DNA of 64,000 nucleotides from Lentimicrobiaceae bacterium (GTDB taxonomy: Bacteria > Bacteroidota > Bacteroidia > Bacteroidales > Lentimicrobiaceae): assembly GCA_020636745.1 (NCBI GenBank), contig JACJXH010000004.1, forward strand, positions 310,001 to 374,000, in the 5' to 3' direction. The position numbers and the translations under genes are program-made. The notes below the pieces were generated by a model. That model was given only the letters and a program-made list of their open reading frames with translations. It was not told the DNA's origin and did not search any database. Below are positions 34,288 through 44,112 of the stretch, piece by piece (within the stretch, counting starts at the first letter, position 1; each line of letters opens with the position of its first letter).

Positions 34288-36705
34288 ATGTCATTAATTC
34301 AGAATTATCTTAAAACAGCAGTAAGAAATCTGGTCAGACTCAGGATTCATTCGATTATCAATATTTCGGGTCTGGCTATCGGGTTATCGTGTTTCTTCAT
34401 TATCATGCTTTATGTGGATGATGAAACGAAATTTGACCAACACCACAGCAAGTCGGAAAGAATATACAGAATGGTCAGCACCTCCGATTTTGAAGGAGTG
34501 GCTGAACGTTCGTCAAGTTGCCCGGCCCCGCTGGGCCCTACAATCGCACAGGAGTATCCCTATATCATTGACAAAATGACAAGGGTTTTCAACGATTGGT
34601 CATCGGAGTTTTATATTGAATACAAAGACAAAGGCTATCGCGAAAAACGCCTTTTCTTTGTTGATTCAACATTTGCTGATATTTTTGATATTGAACTCAT
34701 TAACGGAAACCGCAATGAGGCACTTTCCACTCCTTATACAGCCCTGATAACTGCTTCCACAGCCAAAAGGTACTTTGGAAACGCAAACCCGGTGGGAAAA
34801 GTGATAAAACTGGAAGGAAAAACAAATATTACCATAACAGGTGTAATAGCCGACACTCCTTCTCAATCCCACTTTACCTATGATTTTTTGGTTTCCATGT
34901 CAACTTTGCGTATGCTTTGGGGAGGGCATATGCCATCAACATGGGTATACAATCCATTCTGGACTTACATTTTGTTAAAACCTGGAGCAGACATCCGCAC
35001 GCTTGAAGAAAAGCTGCCCGCCTTTACAAGTAAATATTTTTACGATGCTGAAAAAGATCACATTACACTCACGGTTCAGCCTTTAACAAAAATCCACCTG
35101 AGTTCGGCCCTTGATTATGAAATTGAGCCTAACGGCAAATTAAGCTATGTAAGAATACTTACAGCCGTTGCCTTTTTTATTCTGATGATTGCCATTATCA
35201 ATTACATTAACCTTTCAACAGCCTTTGCCGACCGCCGCTCGCGCGAAACAGCCATCAGAAAAGTATCAGGAGCCACTTACAGGCAACTGTTTTTACAATA
35301 CCTGGGCGAATCATTATTGCTAACCCTGATAGCGCTCACGCTTTCACTTGCAATCATCGAACTGTTGCTTCCTGCGTTTAATTCTTTTGCCGGCAAAAAC
35401 ATCCTGTCTTCTTCGGTTTACAAAGGTGATTTTCTTTTAAAAATACTATTTACATGGTTAATAACCAGTCTTTTATCGGGCATATATCCGGCATTCTTTT
35501 TATCCCGCTATAAACCTGTTGGCATTCTGAAAGGGAGAAACGGCAATCATTCCATTAATCCAACGGGTCGTAAAATAATGGTTGTGCTTCAGTTTAGCTT
35601 GTCAATCATGCTGATTACAGCCTCAATGATGGCTTTCGATCAACTCAATTTTCTGCGCAACGCCAGTCTGGGGTTTGAAAAAGAAAACATTATTTTCATT
35701 CCGGTAAACCGCTCACCTGTTGTAAAGCAATATGAAGCATTCAAGAGCGAGTTAATGAACCAACCGGGAATCAAAGGTGTAACAGCTGTAGATTACATTA
35801 TCGGCACCGACCATAACAATCATGAATTCAGGCCTGAAGGCTATCCGGCTGACAAATGGCAATTCTATCCGGCACTGGTAGTACGTGACGATTTTGTAAA
35901 CGTATTTAACATTAAAATAGTTGCCGGCCGCGACTACTTTAAAAAAAGCAAAACCGATCCTATGGAATCCATCCTTATCAATGAAGCCATGGTAAACCAT
36001 ATGGGATGGAAATCAAACCAGGACGCTATCGGAAAGAAATTCAATTCAAGAATTGGCAATGAGAAGGTAGTTGGTGTTTTCAAAAATTTTCATGCCAGCT
36101 CGCTTCACAGCAAAGCCGGCCCTCTGGTCATCAATATTAAGGAAGACCCAAGAGAAATTGATGCATTTACCAACTTTGTGGCAGTAAAGCTAACAGCCGG
36201 CAACCAGCAGGAAATTATATCAAAAATTAACGAAATCTGGAAAAGTTATGCTCCGGGAAGGCCTTTTGAATATACATTTCTTAATACAGAGCTGAACAAA
36301 CTTTACCGCGAAGAGGAATACCTGGGTAAATCGGCGGCTATACTTTCAATATTGACAATATTGATTGCAGCCATGGGGCTTTTTGGACTTGTTTACTATA
36401 TGGCCGCACAGCGCACCCGTGAAATAGGCATCCGCAAGGTTCTGGGAGCCAACACCTACAGTTTGGTAAAATTACTGATTTCAGGATACATACGCCTGAT
36501 TGCCATAAGCAATCTTATTGCCTGGCCGGCCACCTATCTGGTTATAAACTACTGGTTCAGCTCCTTCGCCTATCATACAAGCCTAAACTGGTGGTACTTC
36601 ATTTACTCGGGGCTCATCTCCTTTATCCTGTCGGCAGGCATTGCCGGCATCAGGGCCTACCATGTTTCAGGCATCAATCCGGCAGTAACACTTAAATACG
36701 AGTAA
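34288..36705 (+). CDS. FtsX/MacB-type ABC transporter permease, copy 1
   Basis: This 806-residue permease has the MacB pattern: a helix near residues 20-45, a large periplasmic MacB_PCD domain, three helices (FtsX domain 1, around residues 285-430), a second periplasmic domain and three C-terminal helices. The REIGIRKVLGA motif of FtsX permeases is near residue 710, and RETAIRKVSGATYRQL near residue 310. I chose the ATG at 34288 (MSLIQNYLKTAVRNL) because it matches the N-terminus and length of copy 2. No ATPase gene is adjacent. Such orphan permeases are common in Bacteroidota, and the substrate is unknown. Confidence 0.88.
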   Translation: MSLIQNYLKTAVRNLVRLRIHSIINISGLAIGLSCFFIIMLYVDDETKFDQHHSKSERIYRMVSTSDFEGVAERSSSCPAPLGPTIAQEYPYIIDKMTRVFNDWSSEFYIEYKDKGYREKRLFFVDSTFADIFDIELINGNRNEALSTPYTALITASTAKRYFGNANPVGKVIKLEGKTNITITGVIADTPSQSHFTYDFLVSMSTLRMLWGGHMPSTWVYNPFWTYILLKPGADIRTLEEKLPAFTSKYFYDAEKDHITLTVQPLTKIHLSSALDYEIEPNGKLSYVRILTAVAFFILMIAIINYINLSTAFADRRSRETAIRKVSGATYRQLFLQYLGESLLLTLIALTLSLAIIELLLPAFNSFAGKNILSSSVYKGDFLLKILFTWLITSLLSGIYPAFFLSRYKPVGILKGRNGNHSINPTGRKIMVVLQFSLSIMLITASMMAFDQLNFLRNASLGFEKENIIFIPVNRSPVVKQYEAFKSELMNQPGIKGVTAVDYIIGTDHNNHEFRPEGYPADKWQFYPALVVRDDFVNVFNIKIVAGRDYFKKSKTDPMESILINEAMVNHMGWKSNQDAIGKKFNSRIGNEKVVGVFKNFHASSLHSKAGPLVINIKEDPREIDAFTNFVAVKLTAGNQQEIISKINEIWKSYAPGRPFEYTFLNTELNKLYREEEYLGKSAAILSILTILIAAMGLFGLVYYMAAQRTREIGIRKVLGANTYSLVKLLISGYIRLIAISNLIAWPATYLVINYWFSSFAYHTSLNWWYFIYSGLISFILSAGIAGIRAYHVSGINPAVTLKYE

Positions 36706-36777
36706 CAAAAACACAGCAAAACTAAACAATACAGCATATTCACCAGGTATTTTCATCAACCTACGAAACATTAAGCC

Positions 36778-39198
36778 ATGATAAGTAACTATTTAAGAAG
36801 TGCCATCAGAAACTTCAACCGCAACAAATTCTATTCAGTCATCAACATACTTGGTTTGTCGCTCGGACTTACTGCAACCATTTTCATACTTCTCTACATC
36901 AAGGATGAATTGGGGTATGATAAACATTTTGCTCAATACGACAGAATATACAGGCTTGAAGGTGACTTTACGATAAATGACAAACACGACCGCTTTGCCG
37001 TTAGCTCGTCAGCTTTAGCTCCTGCCCTGAAAATTGAATTTCCGGAGATTGAGTCCTTTTGCAGATTTGCACAAAATGACAACGCCATCATCAAATACAA
37101 CGAAAAGGAGTTTTATGAAAAAAAGGTGCTGTTTGCCGACTCCACAGCGCCTTCCATGTTCTCGTTAAAGTTTACAGAAGGTAACCCCTTAAACTCATTG
37201 AACGAACCCTTCGAACTTATCATGAGTGAAAGTACAGCCAAAAAATATTTCGGAACCGAACCGGCTTATGGCAAATCAGTAAAAACAGGCAACGGCAATA
37301 GCTTTAAAGTGTCAGGCGTTTTTGAGGATTTGCCTGACAATACCCATTTGAAATTTGACATATTGATGTCGGCAAACACGCTTGCCAGTTTATTTGGACG
37401 CGAGCGATTCAACAGTCTGGAGCCAATGGCTTTCTGGAATGTGAGCATGTATAGCTATATTAAATTGAAGCCCAACAGTAACATTGCAGATATTGAAGCA
37501 AAATTCCCAGACGTTTACAATAAATACATGAAATCGATTGGCGATCAAATCAACGCCTCTTTTTCGCTGCTCACCACCCGCCTTGATAAAATTCATCACA
37601 CATCAAAACTTGCAGCAGACCAGCCCGTAGGCAATATGGCCTACATATGGGTTTTTGGCGCTGTTGCCGTCCTCATTTTATTGCTGGCTTCCATCAACTA
37701 TATGAATCTGGCAACAGCCAGGGCTGCAACAAGAGCAAAAGAAGTCGGACTTCGCAAGGTGGTTGGAGCAAACAGATTACAGCTTGGCACACAATTTCTG
37801 AGCGAAAGCATGATCCTTTCAATTGCAGCATTATTGATTTCGCTGGCACTTATCCAGTTGTTACTGCCGGCATTTAACGACCTTTCAGGTAAAAATCTAT
37901 CATTCAGCCTGTTTACAAACATTGGCATATTTGCAGGTATACTGGGCATTTCGTTATTAACAGGGCTGCTTTCTGGCATTTACCCGGCTGTTGTATTGTC
38001 ATCATACCAGCCCGCCATGGTTTTGAAAGGAAAACTTAAAAATGGCAGTAAAAGCACCTGGATGCGTAAAGTACTGGTTACCTTCCAGTTAATTATATCC
38101 GTTACTATGATTACCGGAACACTGGTCATATACAATCAGCTGGGATTTATGCGCGATGCCGATTTGGGGTTTGACAAAGAGAACTTAATGGTTGTAGACA
38201 TACAGGACACAACTTTCAGAAAAAGAGTAGATGAGTTTAAAGAAGAGTTATTGCGCAACCCCAACATTTTAGCGGCCAGTTCATCGCTTGGCGTTCCGGG
38301 CGACGGAATCAGCATTCAGGTAATGCGGGTTGAAAAAGAAAACAAGATGCAGGAATATGCGTTAAACCTGATACCTTGTGACTATGACTTCCCCAACTTG
38401 CTTCGCCTCACATTTGTAAATGGCCGCAGTTTTGACCGTGAAATGGGTACCGATAAGCTTGAAGCAGCCATCATCAACGAAGCGGCGGCCACTGCGATGG
38501 GCTGGGGCAAAAATGCCATCGGCAAAAAAATTCATTTCGGTTTTGAACTTGATGGAAGCGGCGGTCGTATGCTTAAAGTGATTGGAGTTGTAAAAGACTT
38601 TAATTATGTTTCGCTGCACAACAAAGTTGAACCTCTGGTGATGTTTATCCCGAACTTCCCGGCCAATACACTCTCCATCAGACTAAAACCAGGATACACC
38701 GAAAGCACCATAGATTTTATTCGCGACAAGTGGAATCTTTTTGGCGCAAACAGGCCATTTGACTATCGTTTTTTGAGCAAAGACTTTGAAAAACAATATA
38801 TGGCTGAATCAAAACTGGGAAAAGTTTTCTCCACATTTGCCGGGCTTTCAATATTTATTGCATTGCTGGGCTTACTCGGGCTCTCCTCGTTTATTGCCAT
38901 GCAGCGCTCAAAAGAAATCGGCATTCGAAAAGTTCTGGGCTCCTCTGTAAGTAAAATTGTGTTCATGCTTTACAAGGAATCTATTCTGCTTGTCATGATA
39001 GCCTGCGTGATTGCCATTCCTGTTTCAGCCTATTTTCTCAAAGACTGGTTGCAAAACTTTGCCTATCACGTGGATATTACATGGCTAACGTATGCAATTG
39101 CCGTTTTATCATCATTGCTCGTCGCCCTTATATCGGTTAGTTTTCATTCTATCAAAGCTGCAACGTCTAATCCTGTTAATGCGATTAAATATGAGTAA
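36778..39198 (+). CDS. FtsX/MacB-type ABC transporter permease, copy 2
   Basis: This 806-residue protein is a tandem paralogue of the preceding gene, with the same length and layout. It starts MISNYLRSAIRNFNRNKFYS, carries the KEVGLRKVVGANRLQLG motif in the first FtsX domain and SKEIGIRKVLGSSVSKIV in the second, and ends NPVNAIKYE, like the NPAVTLKYE end of copy 1. The two probably pair as a heterodimer or serve as separate exporters with an ATPase encoded elsewhere. A 72-base gap and the same strand suggest one operon, closed by the terminator at 39256-39307. Confidence 0.88.
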   Translation: MISNYLRSAIRNFNRNKFYSVINILGLSLGLTATIFILLYIKDELGYDKHFAQYDRIYRLEGDFTINDKHDRFAVSSSALAPALKIEFPEIESFCRFAQNDNAIIKYNEKEFYEKKVLFADSTAPSMFSLKFTEGNPLNSLNEPFELIMSESTAKKYFGTEPAYGKSVKTGNGNSFKVSGVFEDLPDNTHLKFDILMSANTLASLFGRERFNSLEPMAFWNVSMYSYIKLKPNSNIADIEAKFPDVYNKYMKSIGDQINASFSLLTTRLDKIHHTSKLAADQPVGNMAYIWVFGAVAVLILLLASINYMNLATARAATRAKEVGLRKVVGANRLQLGTQFLSESMILSIAALLISLALIQLLLPAFNDLSGKNLSFSLFTNIGIFAGILGISLLTGLLSGIYPAVVLSSYQPAMVLKGKLKNGSKSTWMRKVLVTFQLIISVTMITGTLVIYNQLGFMRDADLGFDKENLMVVDIQDTTFRKRVDEFKEELLRNPNILAASSSLGVPGDGISIQVMRVEKENKMQEYALNLIPCDYDFPNLLRLTFVNGRSFDREMGTDKLEAAIINEAAATAMGWGKNAIGKKIHFGFELDGSGGRMLKVIGVVKDFNYVSLHNKVEPLVMFIPNFPANTLSIRLKPGYTESTIDFIRDKWNLFGANRPFDYRFLSKDFEKQYMAESKLGKVFSTFAGLSIFIALLGLLGLSSFIAMQRSKEIGIRKVLGSSVSKIVFMLYKESILLVMIACVIAIPVSAYFLKDWLQNFAYHVDITWLTYAIAVLSSLLVALISVSFHSIKAATSNPVNAIKYE

Positions 39199-39255
39199 AA
39201 CAATTTCTCAATGAAAATGAAGATAAAATAATAAGCCTCGTTTTTTAAACCACTT

Positions 39256-39307
39256 AAGGTTCGTTTACAAACCACCTGCGGAATGTAGACGAACCTTTTA
39301 TTTTTGA
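39256..39307. terminator. Bidirectional terminator between the permease operon and the dus gene
   Basis: The arms at 39256-39268 (AAGGTTCGTTTAC) and 39285-39297 form a 13-bp stem with one G-T pair. A T-rich stretch follows on the plus strand (TTATTTTT), and an A-run on the left serves the minus strand. It sits between two convergent genes. Confidence 0.8.
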
Positions 39308-39316
39308 CAGTCACAA

Positions 39317-40330
39317 TTAGCCGGCAGCATGTTCAGCTAAAAATAAATCAACCAATTTAATTGCTTCTGATGGCTGATTTGCAAGCATAAGAGAAGCTCT
39401 TAATCCAACAGCACCAGCAAATCCATGCACATAAATTTTAAAAAAACGTTTCATGATGCTAAAATTGCGGCTGCTTTGCCAGGTGACGGAGAACAGCTGA
39501 ATATGTTTTTTCAGCACAAGCAATCTATCAACTGCTCCCGGTTCGGCATTGTTTTTAGCAAAGAGCCAGGGATTTGCAAAAATCCCCCGTCCAATCATGG
39601 CTCCATCGGCACCTGAATTTTCTACCAAACGGCTGGCTTGCTCTAAACTTGCCACATCACCGTTTCCCAGAAGTTTCACCTGTGGATTAAGGCTGTTTCT
39701 GACCCGGGCTGCGATGGCAATCTGCTCCCACTCTGCCGGATATAACGATTGCATTTTTTGAGTTCGTCCGTGCAAAGTAATGGCAGAAACCCTGCTTTGC
39801 AGCAAATGAGCCATCCACTTCTCTGTTTGGTGGGTTTTAACTCCGGTGCGGGTTTTTACACTTACCGGCAAAGCAGTAGATTCAGCTGTTGCATTGATAA
39901 TTTCAATGGCCAGCGCCGGTTGATCTATCAAAGCGGAACAGGCACCCTGTTTTACAACCTTATCAACCGGGCAGCCCATATTGATGTCGATTCCGTCAAA
40001 ATCAAATGCAGTAGAAAGGTATTTTCCGGCTTCGTAAAATTTTTGAGGGTCTGTTCCCCAAAGCTGAGCAATAAGCCTGACATTTCGCTCCTTCAACAGT
40101 TTACGTTCAGAGTCATTCACAAACAACCTGTGCAACACAGCCTGCCTGCCCACCGGATGGCACAAACCGTCAACAGAGGTAAACTCAGTAAACAGGAGGT
40201 GAAGGTTTTCAGGCGCCGAAAGTGACAGTACAATTTCGCGAAAGACAGTATCGGTAACATCTTCCATGGGCGCAAGAGCCCAAACACTCCCCTTCAGATC
40301 CCTCCAGAAGTTGTTGGCATAAGTACTCAT
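39317..40330 (-). CDS. dus: tRNA-dihydrouridine synthase
   Basis: This 337-residue FMN enzyme reduces uridines in the D-loop and other positions of tRNA. FMN-barrel motifs appear in order: APMEDVTDTVFRE, GTDPQKF, INMGCPVDKVVKQGACSAL with the conserved catalytic Cys in GACSAL or GCP, VKTRTG, ITLHGRT, GNGDV and GAMIGRGIFANPWLF. The length matches bacterial Dus proteins. Which Dus subtype (A, B or C) it is cannot be told for certain. It is on the minus strand, downstream of a TetR regulator gene, with a 76-base gap. Confidence 0.9.
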   Translation of the reverse strand: MSTYANNFWRDLKGSVWALAPMEDVTDTVFREIVLSLSAPENLHLLFTEFTSVDGLCHPVGRQAVLHRLFVNDSERKLLKERNVRLIAQLWGTDPQKFYEAGKYLSTAFDFDGIDINMGCPVDKVVKQGACSALIDQPALAIEIINATAESTALPVSVKTRTGVKTHQTEKWMAHLLQSRVSAITLHGRTQKMQSLYPAEWEQIAIAARVRNSLNPQVKLLGNGDVASLEQASRLVENSGADGAMIGRGIFANPWLFAKNNAEPGAVDRLLVLKKHIQLFSVTWQSSRNFSIMKRFFKIYVHGFAGAVGLRASLMLANQPSEAIKLVDLFLAEHAAG

Positions 40331-40406
40331 TTATCCGGAATTTGACCGGCTAAACGTTTACACACTGATAAAGTTCAATTGAATGAAACGAAAGGAGCAA
40401 GGAAAA

Positions 40407-41024
40407 TCAGGAAAACTTATAAATCCTGCGCTGTTGTTTAAAATATTTCAACCCTTCATCATTGGCAATTCCCCTGATAAAATTCTCAAACATCACTTCA
40501 AAAAGCATGGGGAACGAAAACTTATCAGGAGGAAAGAAAATAGGATTATGAAGATCAATTAAGCGGCTAATATAGAGCCTGGCAAGTAATTCGATGCTTA
40601 AATCCTGCCGGTACATTCCCTGCCTGATACCTTTTTCAATATTGATTTTTATTTTATTAAAGATAAATTCAATCCGCTGCTCAATATGACTCTGATAAAT
40701 TTCAGGATAAATATCCTCCAGATCTGTTGTTACGGAAGGGGTGAGATCCTGGAATCTTCCGTTCATTTCCTGACTCACAATCATCAGGATGTCAATGGCA
40801 TTCACATCTTCAAAGTTATGCTCATCAAAAATAGATTTGAAGGATTCACGTTCAAATTCGAGCACTTTCTCAACCAGCTCTTCGTCGCTTGAAACGTATT
40901 GCCTAAGCTCTTCAGGAGTAATCTTCAGACTATTACAAATAGTTTCAACATTCAGGCTTCTGACCCCTACTTTAAAGGATAGCTCCCTTACTCCAATTAG
41001 GATAGTGCGAAATTTCTCGTCCAT
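40407..41024 (-). CDS. TetR-family transcriptional regulator
   Basis: This 205-residue protein has the TetR layout. The N-terminal helix-turn-helix covers about residues 8-50, with the pattern SFKVGVRSLNVETICNSLKITPEELRQYVSSDEELV. A helical ligand-binding domain of about 150 residues follows. The DNA-binding part is divergent (PEELRQYV replaces the more usual xxxLYxYF). Its targets are unknown. It precedes the dus gene on the same strand. No multidrug pump lies next to it. Confidence 0.8.
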   Translation of the reverse strand: MDEKFRTILIGVRELSFKVGVRSLNVETICNSLKITPEELRQYVSSDEELVEKVLEFERESFKSIFDEHNFEDVNAIDILMIVSQEMNGRFQDLTPSVTTDLEDIYPEIYQSHIEQRIEFIFNKIKINIEKGIRQGMYRQDLSIELLARLYISRLIDLHNPIFFPPDKFSFPMLFEVMFENFIRGIANDEGLKYFKQQRRIYKFS

Positions 41025-41106
41025 TCAAATAAAGTTAAATTACAACCTGATTTAGAGGCGCGAAAATACAAAAAAAATCATCCTGTCAATCGCAAGTTAT
41101 CAGAGC

Positions 41107-42669
41107 CTAAAGGGGGGCATAAACGATTCGTTTTACAGTTTCGTTGTTATCAATACAAAGCCTGAAGTAATAAACCCCGGCTTTCAGCATCAACGATTCA
41201 GCGTTAAACTCCCTGATGTATTTCCCCGGCCCAATCCATTCATGGTCGATTATGTTTAAGACCTGACGCCCTACAATATCATATACGGCTAATGTTACCT
41301 GAGATTGATGGTGAACTTTAAATGAAATTGTTGTATTTCCTGCAAAAGGATTAGGGAAAGCACTGGCGTTTTCAGCTTGTTGAACAATGGGCACATCAGG
41401 CTTTAATAAAAGCGGATTTACGATGGCTGTCATAATACTGAGCTGATTCTGGTGTAGACGGGTCCATATTGGCCTTATCACATTGTTATGTGCTGAAACA
41501 TTGGTATAATCACCAAAAAAAACCGATGGCACAGGTACAAAGGGAGAATCACTCACTTTAAAGTTTTCAAAAGTAAGGCCTCCATCATCAGACACAGCCA
41601 TAAAAACATCGGTATTGTTATCGTTATAATTCCGTCTGTCGTAAAAAACAAACCAGAGATTTCCGTTGGTTTGATCAATGGTCATCCAGCAAAAAAACTG
41701 TTGCTTACCCGGCAGATCATCATTTACCCTGACGGGAGCTGTCCAGGTATAACCACCATCTGTTGACTTAACAAGCCATATATCGGTATCTGTCAAACCG
41801 TTACGCTGGTCAGACCAATTAATATAAATAGTACCTCTGTTTGGCCCGTTACTTAAATCGCAGCAGGTAACCGGAAGTCCATTGGCCCTTGAAATACCGG
41901 CAATGTCATAATCCCACCCGCCAGGAATTTCGCTTACAAAAATATCGTGCGAAAGCCAGGTTTGTCCGCCATCTGTTGATTTATCAAAGACGAGCCCGTC
42001 AGGGCCAGCCCAGGCAACATAAATTTGCCCTTCGGGGCCAATAGCGGGCACAGCACCTTCTACAGTATTATCGCTGTCAATACAATCACCGGCCTTCTCA
42101 TTTAAGCGAACGGGCTCAGTCCAGGTTAATCCCAAATCTGAAGATTTAGAGAACAGAATCAAACTGGAATCAGAGGAGGCGGCACTTCCATAAGAGTCAA
42201 ACTGCGTCCATGTTACCATCAGCGTATTGGTAGCAGCATCAAGCACCACCCACTCTTTATCCTGAGCTTTTGTACCATTAAGGCCAATTCCCGCACCATC
42301 GTTCCATGTTAAACCATTGTTATCAGTGCGCTGACAAACAATCCGATCAATCCACGACCCAACAGGAGGATTGGAAAGATGAAAGTAGTAAAAATTGCCG
42401 AGCGTATCAACTACTATACATGGATCGCCCCATACTCCATGAGCAGACGAAGTCAAACGATTTTCGCTCCAGGTATATCCTCCATCCGAAGAAAAGTAAA
42501 AATTATCGAGATTGGCTCCGGCCATCATCTGGCTGGTATTGGCCGGATTAATGACGATTGAAGGCTCATTGGGATTTCGCATAGTTCCAATTACAACATT
42601 CTGATGCTGTGCCTTGACCATTGACACAGCAAACGAAGCCATAAACACCATTATCAATACTTTATTCAT
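41107..42669 (-). CDS. T9SS-exported Asp-box (sialidase-like) beta-propeller protein
   Basis: This is an exported protein of about 520 residues. I set the start at 42669 (MNKVLIMVFMASF), which puts the signal peptide at the N-terminus and drops a 13-residue leader. Six Asp-box motifs of the form SxDxGxTW are spread through the protein (SSDGGYTW, TDNNGLTW, SSDLGLTW, STDGGQTW, STDGGYTW, SDDGGLTF), so a six-bladed propeller is expected. It lacks an FRIP motif and I cannot find the sialidase arginine triad, so enzyme activity is doubtful. A T9SS type A sorting tail (FPNPFAGNTTISF to the end) predicts surface delivery. Confidence 0.8.
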   Translation of the reverse strand: MNKVLIMVFMASFAVSMVKAQHQNVVIGTMRNPNEPSIVINPANTSQMMAGANLDNFYFSSDGGYTWSENRLTSSAHGVWGDPCIVVDTLGNFYYFHLSNPPVGSWIDRIVCQRTDNNGLTWNDGAGIGLNGTKAQDKEWVVLDAATNTLMVTWTQFDSYGSAASSDSSLILFSKSSDLGLTWTEPVRLNEKAGDCIDSDNTVEGAVPAIGPEGQIYVAWAGPDGLVFDKSTDGGQTWLSHDIFVSEIPGGWDYDIAGISRANGLPVTCCDLSNGPNRGTIYINWSDQRNGLTDTDIWLVKSTDGGYTWTAPVRVNDDLPGKQQFFCWMTIDQTNGNLWFVFYDRRNYNDNNTDVFMAVSDDGGLTFENFKVSDSPFVPVPSVFFGDYTNVSAHNNVIRPIWTRLHQNQLSIMTAIVNPLLLKPDVPIVQQAENASAFPNPFAGNTTISFKVHHQSQVTLAVYDIVGRQVLNIIDHEWIGPGKYIREFNAESLMLKAGVYYFRLCIDNNETVKRIVYAPL

Positions 42670-42801
42670 ACCACATTTCTTTAAACAGGCGAAAAAATCA
42701 AATAACACCTTCCGTTTCTAAAAAAAACCAGTCTTACTAAATCAACAATCCTGGCAGTAAATAATCTCTAAAAATAAGAAATATCCATTACAGACCAGCA
42801 G

Positions 42802-42832
42802 ATTGATAATTGCGCTGGTATGCGTATGTTTG
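42802..42832 (+). promoter_or_regulatory. Bacteroidota-type promoter of the symporter gene
   Basis: ATTG at 42802-42805 and TATGTTTG at 42825-42832 match the -33 and -7 elements with a 19-base spacer. The start codon follows at 42885. Confidence 0.65.
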
Positions 42833-42884
42833 CAAAAGGAGTGAAATCAGCAGCAAAAATTAAAAATAAAAACGACAAACTGGC

Positions 42885-44108
42885 ATGAAGAAAATTGAAA
42901 TGCACTGGCAAATATTAATTGCACTCGCAGCCGGCACCCTTTTCGGACTTTATTTCCATCCACAGGTCATATGGATAAGCTGGGTTGGCACATTGTTTCT
43001 TTCGCTGCTCAAAATGGTTATCATCCCCCTGGTGCTTACTTCAATCATAACAGGAGTATCAGGCATTGGCAGTGCTGAAAGCCTGGGAAGGCTGGGACTT
43101 AAAACCATTTCATTTTATATCTTCACCAGTCTGCTTGCTATTTTACTGGGATTATCGCTGGTAAATCTTATTGAGCCCGGCCTTGGCGCCGACTTATCAC
43201 TGGCCGAAAAGGTGAGTAACATACCAGCTACCGAGCAATCAATAGGCCAGTTGTTATTGGCCTCAATTCCTGAAAACATCTTTAAATCGTTGAGTGAGGG
43301 CAACATGCTTCCTATCATTTTCTTTGCCATTGTTTTTGGATTTTTTATCAATACGGTATCAGAGAAACATCAGCAAGCGCTCAACAACTTTTTCACTGCC
43401 ACCTACGAAGTTATGATGAAAATAACTTTAACGGTTATTAAACTTACGCCATTGGGTGTATTTGCAATAATAGCAACAGTAACATCCAGATATGCCGGTG
43501 ACGGATATGCCTTAGGGCAAGTATTTTCGAGAATGGGAATATTTATGCTGACAGTTATTTTAGCTTTATTTTTACATACTTTCCTCACACTTCATCTGAC
43601 ATTGTGGGGCATTGGCCGTATAAATCCTTTCAGGCATTTTAAAAACATGTCGACACCCTTACTTACTGCATTCTCAACATCTTCATCAAGCGCCACCCTT
43701 CCCTTAACAATGGAAGCGGTTGAAACTAAAGACGGGGTTTCAAACAAAATAGCCAGTTTTACAATCCCCCTGGGAGCGACCATCAACATGAATGGAACGG
43801 CTCTTTATGAATGCATTGCAGTTCTCTTTATTGCCCAGGCTTATGGCATTGAGCTAAATATGGGCCAGCAAATAATTGTTGTTTTAACAGCCTTACTGGC
43901 GGCCATTGGTTCAGCAGGCATTCCCATGGCAGGACTGGTAATGATGACTATTGTGCTGAAAGCAGTAGGGCTGCCATTGGAAGGCATCGGATTAATTCTG
44001 GCAGTTGACCGCTTGCTCGACATGTTTCGCACGGCGGTGAATGTATATGGTGACACCTGTGCCGCAGCCATTATTGCAAAATCGGAAGGCGAAAAATTGA
44101 AATTATAA
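42885..44108 (+). CDS. Dicarboxylate/amino acid:cation symporter (DAACS family)
   Basis: This 407-residue secondary transporter of the GltP/DctA type takes up glutamate, aspartate or C4-dicarboxylates with protons or sodium. Family signatures are intact: the serine-rich reentrant loop FSTSSSSATLPLTM, the NMNGTALYE motif in helix 7, and the DRLLDMFRTAVNVYGD stretch in helix 8 that binds substrate and cation. About eight helices plus two hairpins are expected from the hydrophobic profile. Arg in DMFRTAVN is often found in aspartate/glutamate carriers, but DctA keeps similar residues, so the substrate is open. It is convergent with the sensor kinase gene, 4 bases away. Confidence 0.9.
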   Translation: MKKIEMHWQILIALAAGTLFGLYFHPQVIWISWVGTLFLSLLKMVIIPLVLTSIITGVSGIGSAESLGRLGLKTISFYIFTSLLAILLGLSLVNLIEPGLGADLSLAEKVSNIPATEQSIGQLLLASIPENIFKSLSEGNMLPIIFFAIVFGFFINTVSEKHQQALNNFFTATYEVMMKITLTVIKLTPLGVFAIIATVTSRYAGDGYALGQVFSRMGIFMLTVILALFLHTFLTLHLTLWGIGRINPFRHFKNMSTPLLTAFSTSSSSATLPLTMEAVETKDGVSNKIASFTIPLGATINMNGTALYECIAVLFIAQAYGIELNMGQQIIVVLTALLAAIGSAGIPMAGLVMMTIVLKAVGLPLEGIGLILAVDRLLDMFRTAVNVYGDTCAAAIIAKSEGEKLKL

Positions 44109-44112
44109 ATAG

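Noticed and set aside
39749..40225. 158-codon open frame opposite the dus gene
   Set aside because: Antisense to a clear dihydrouridine synthase; no independent support.
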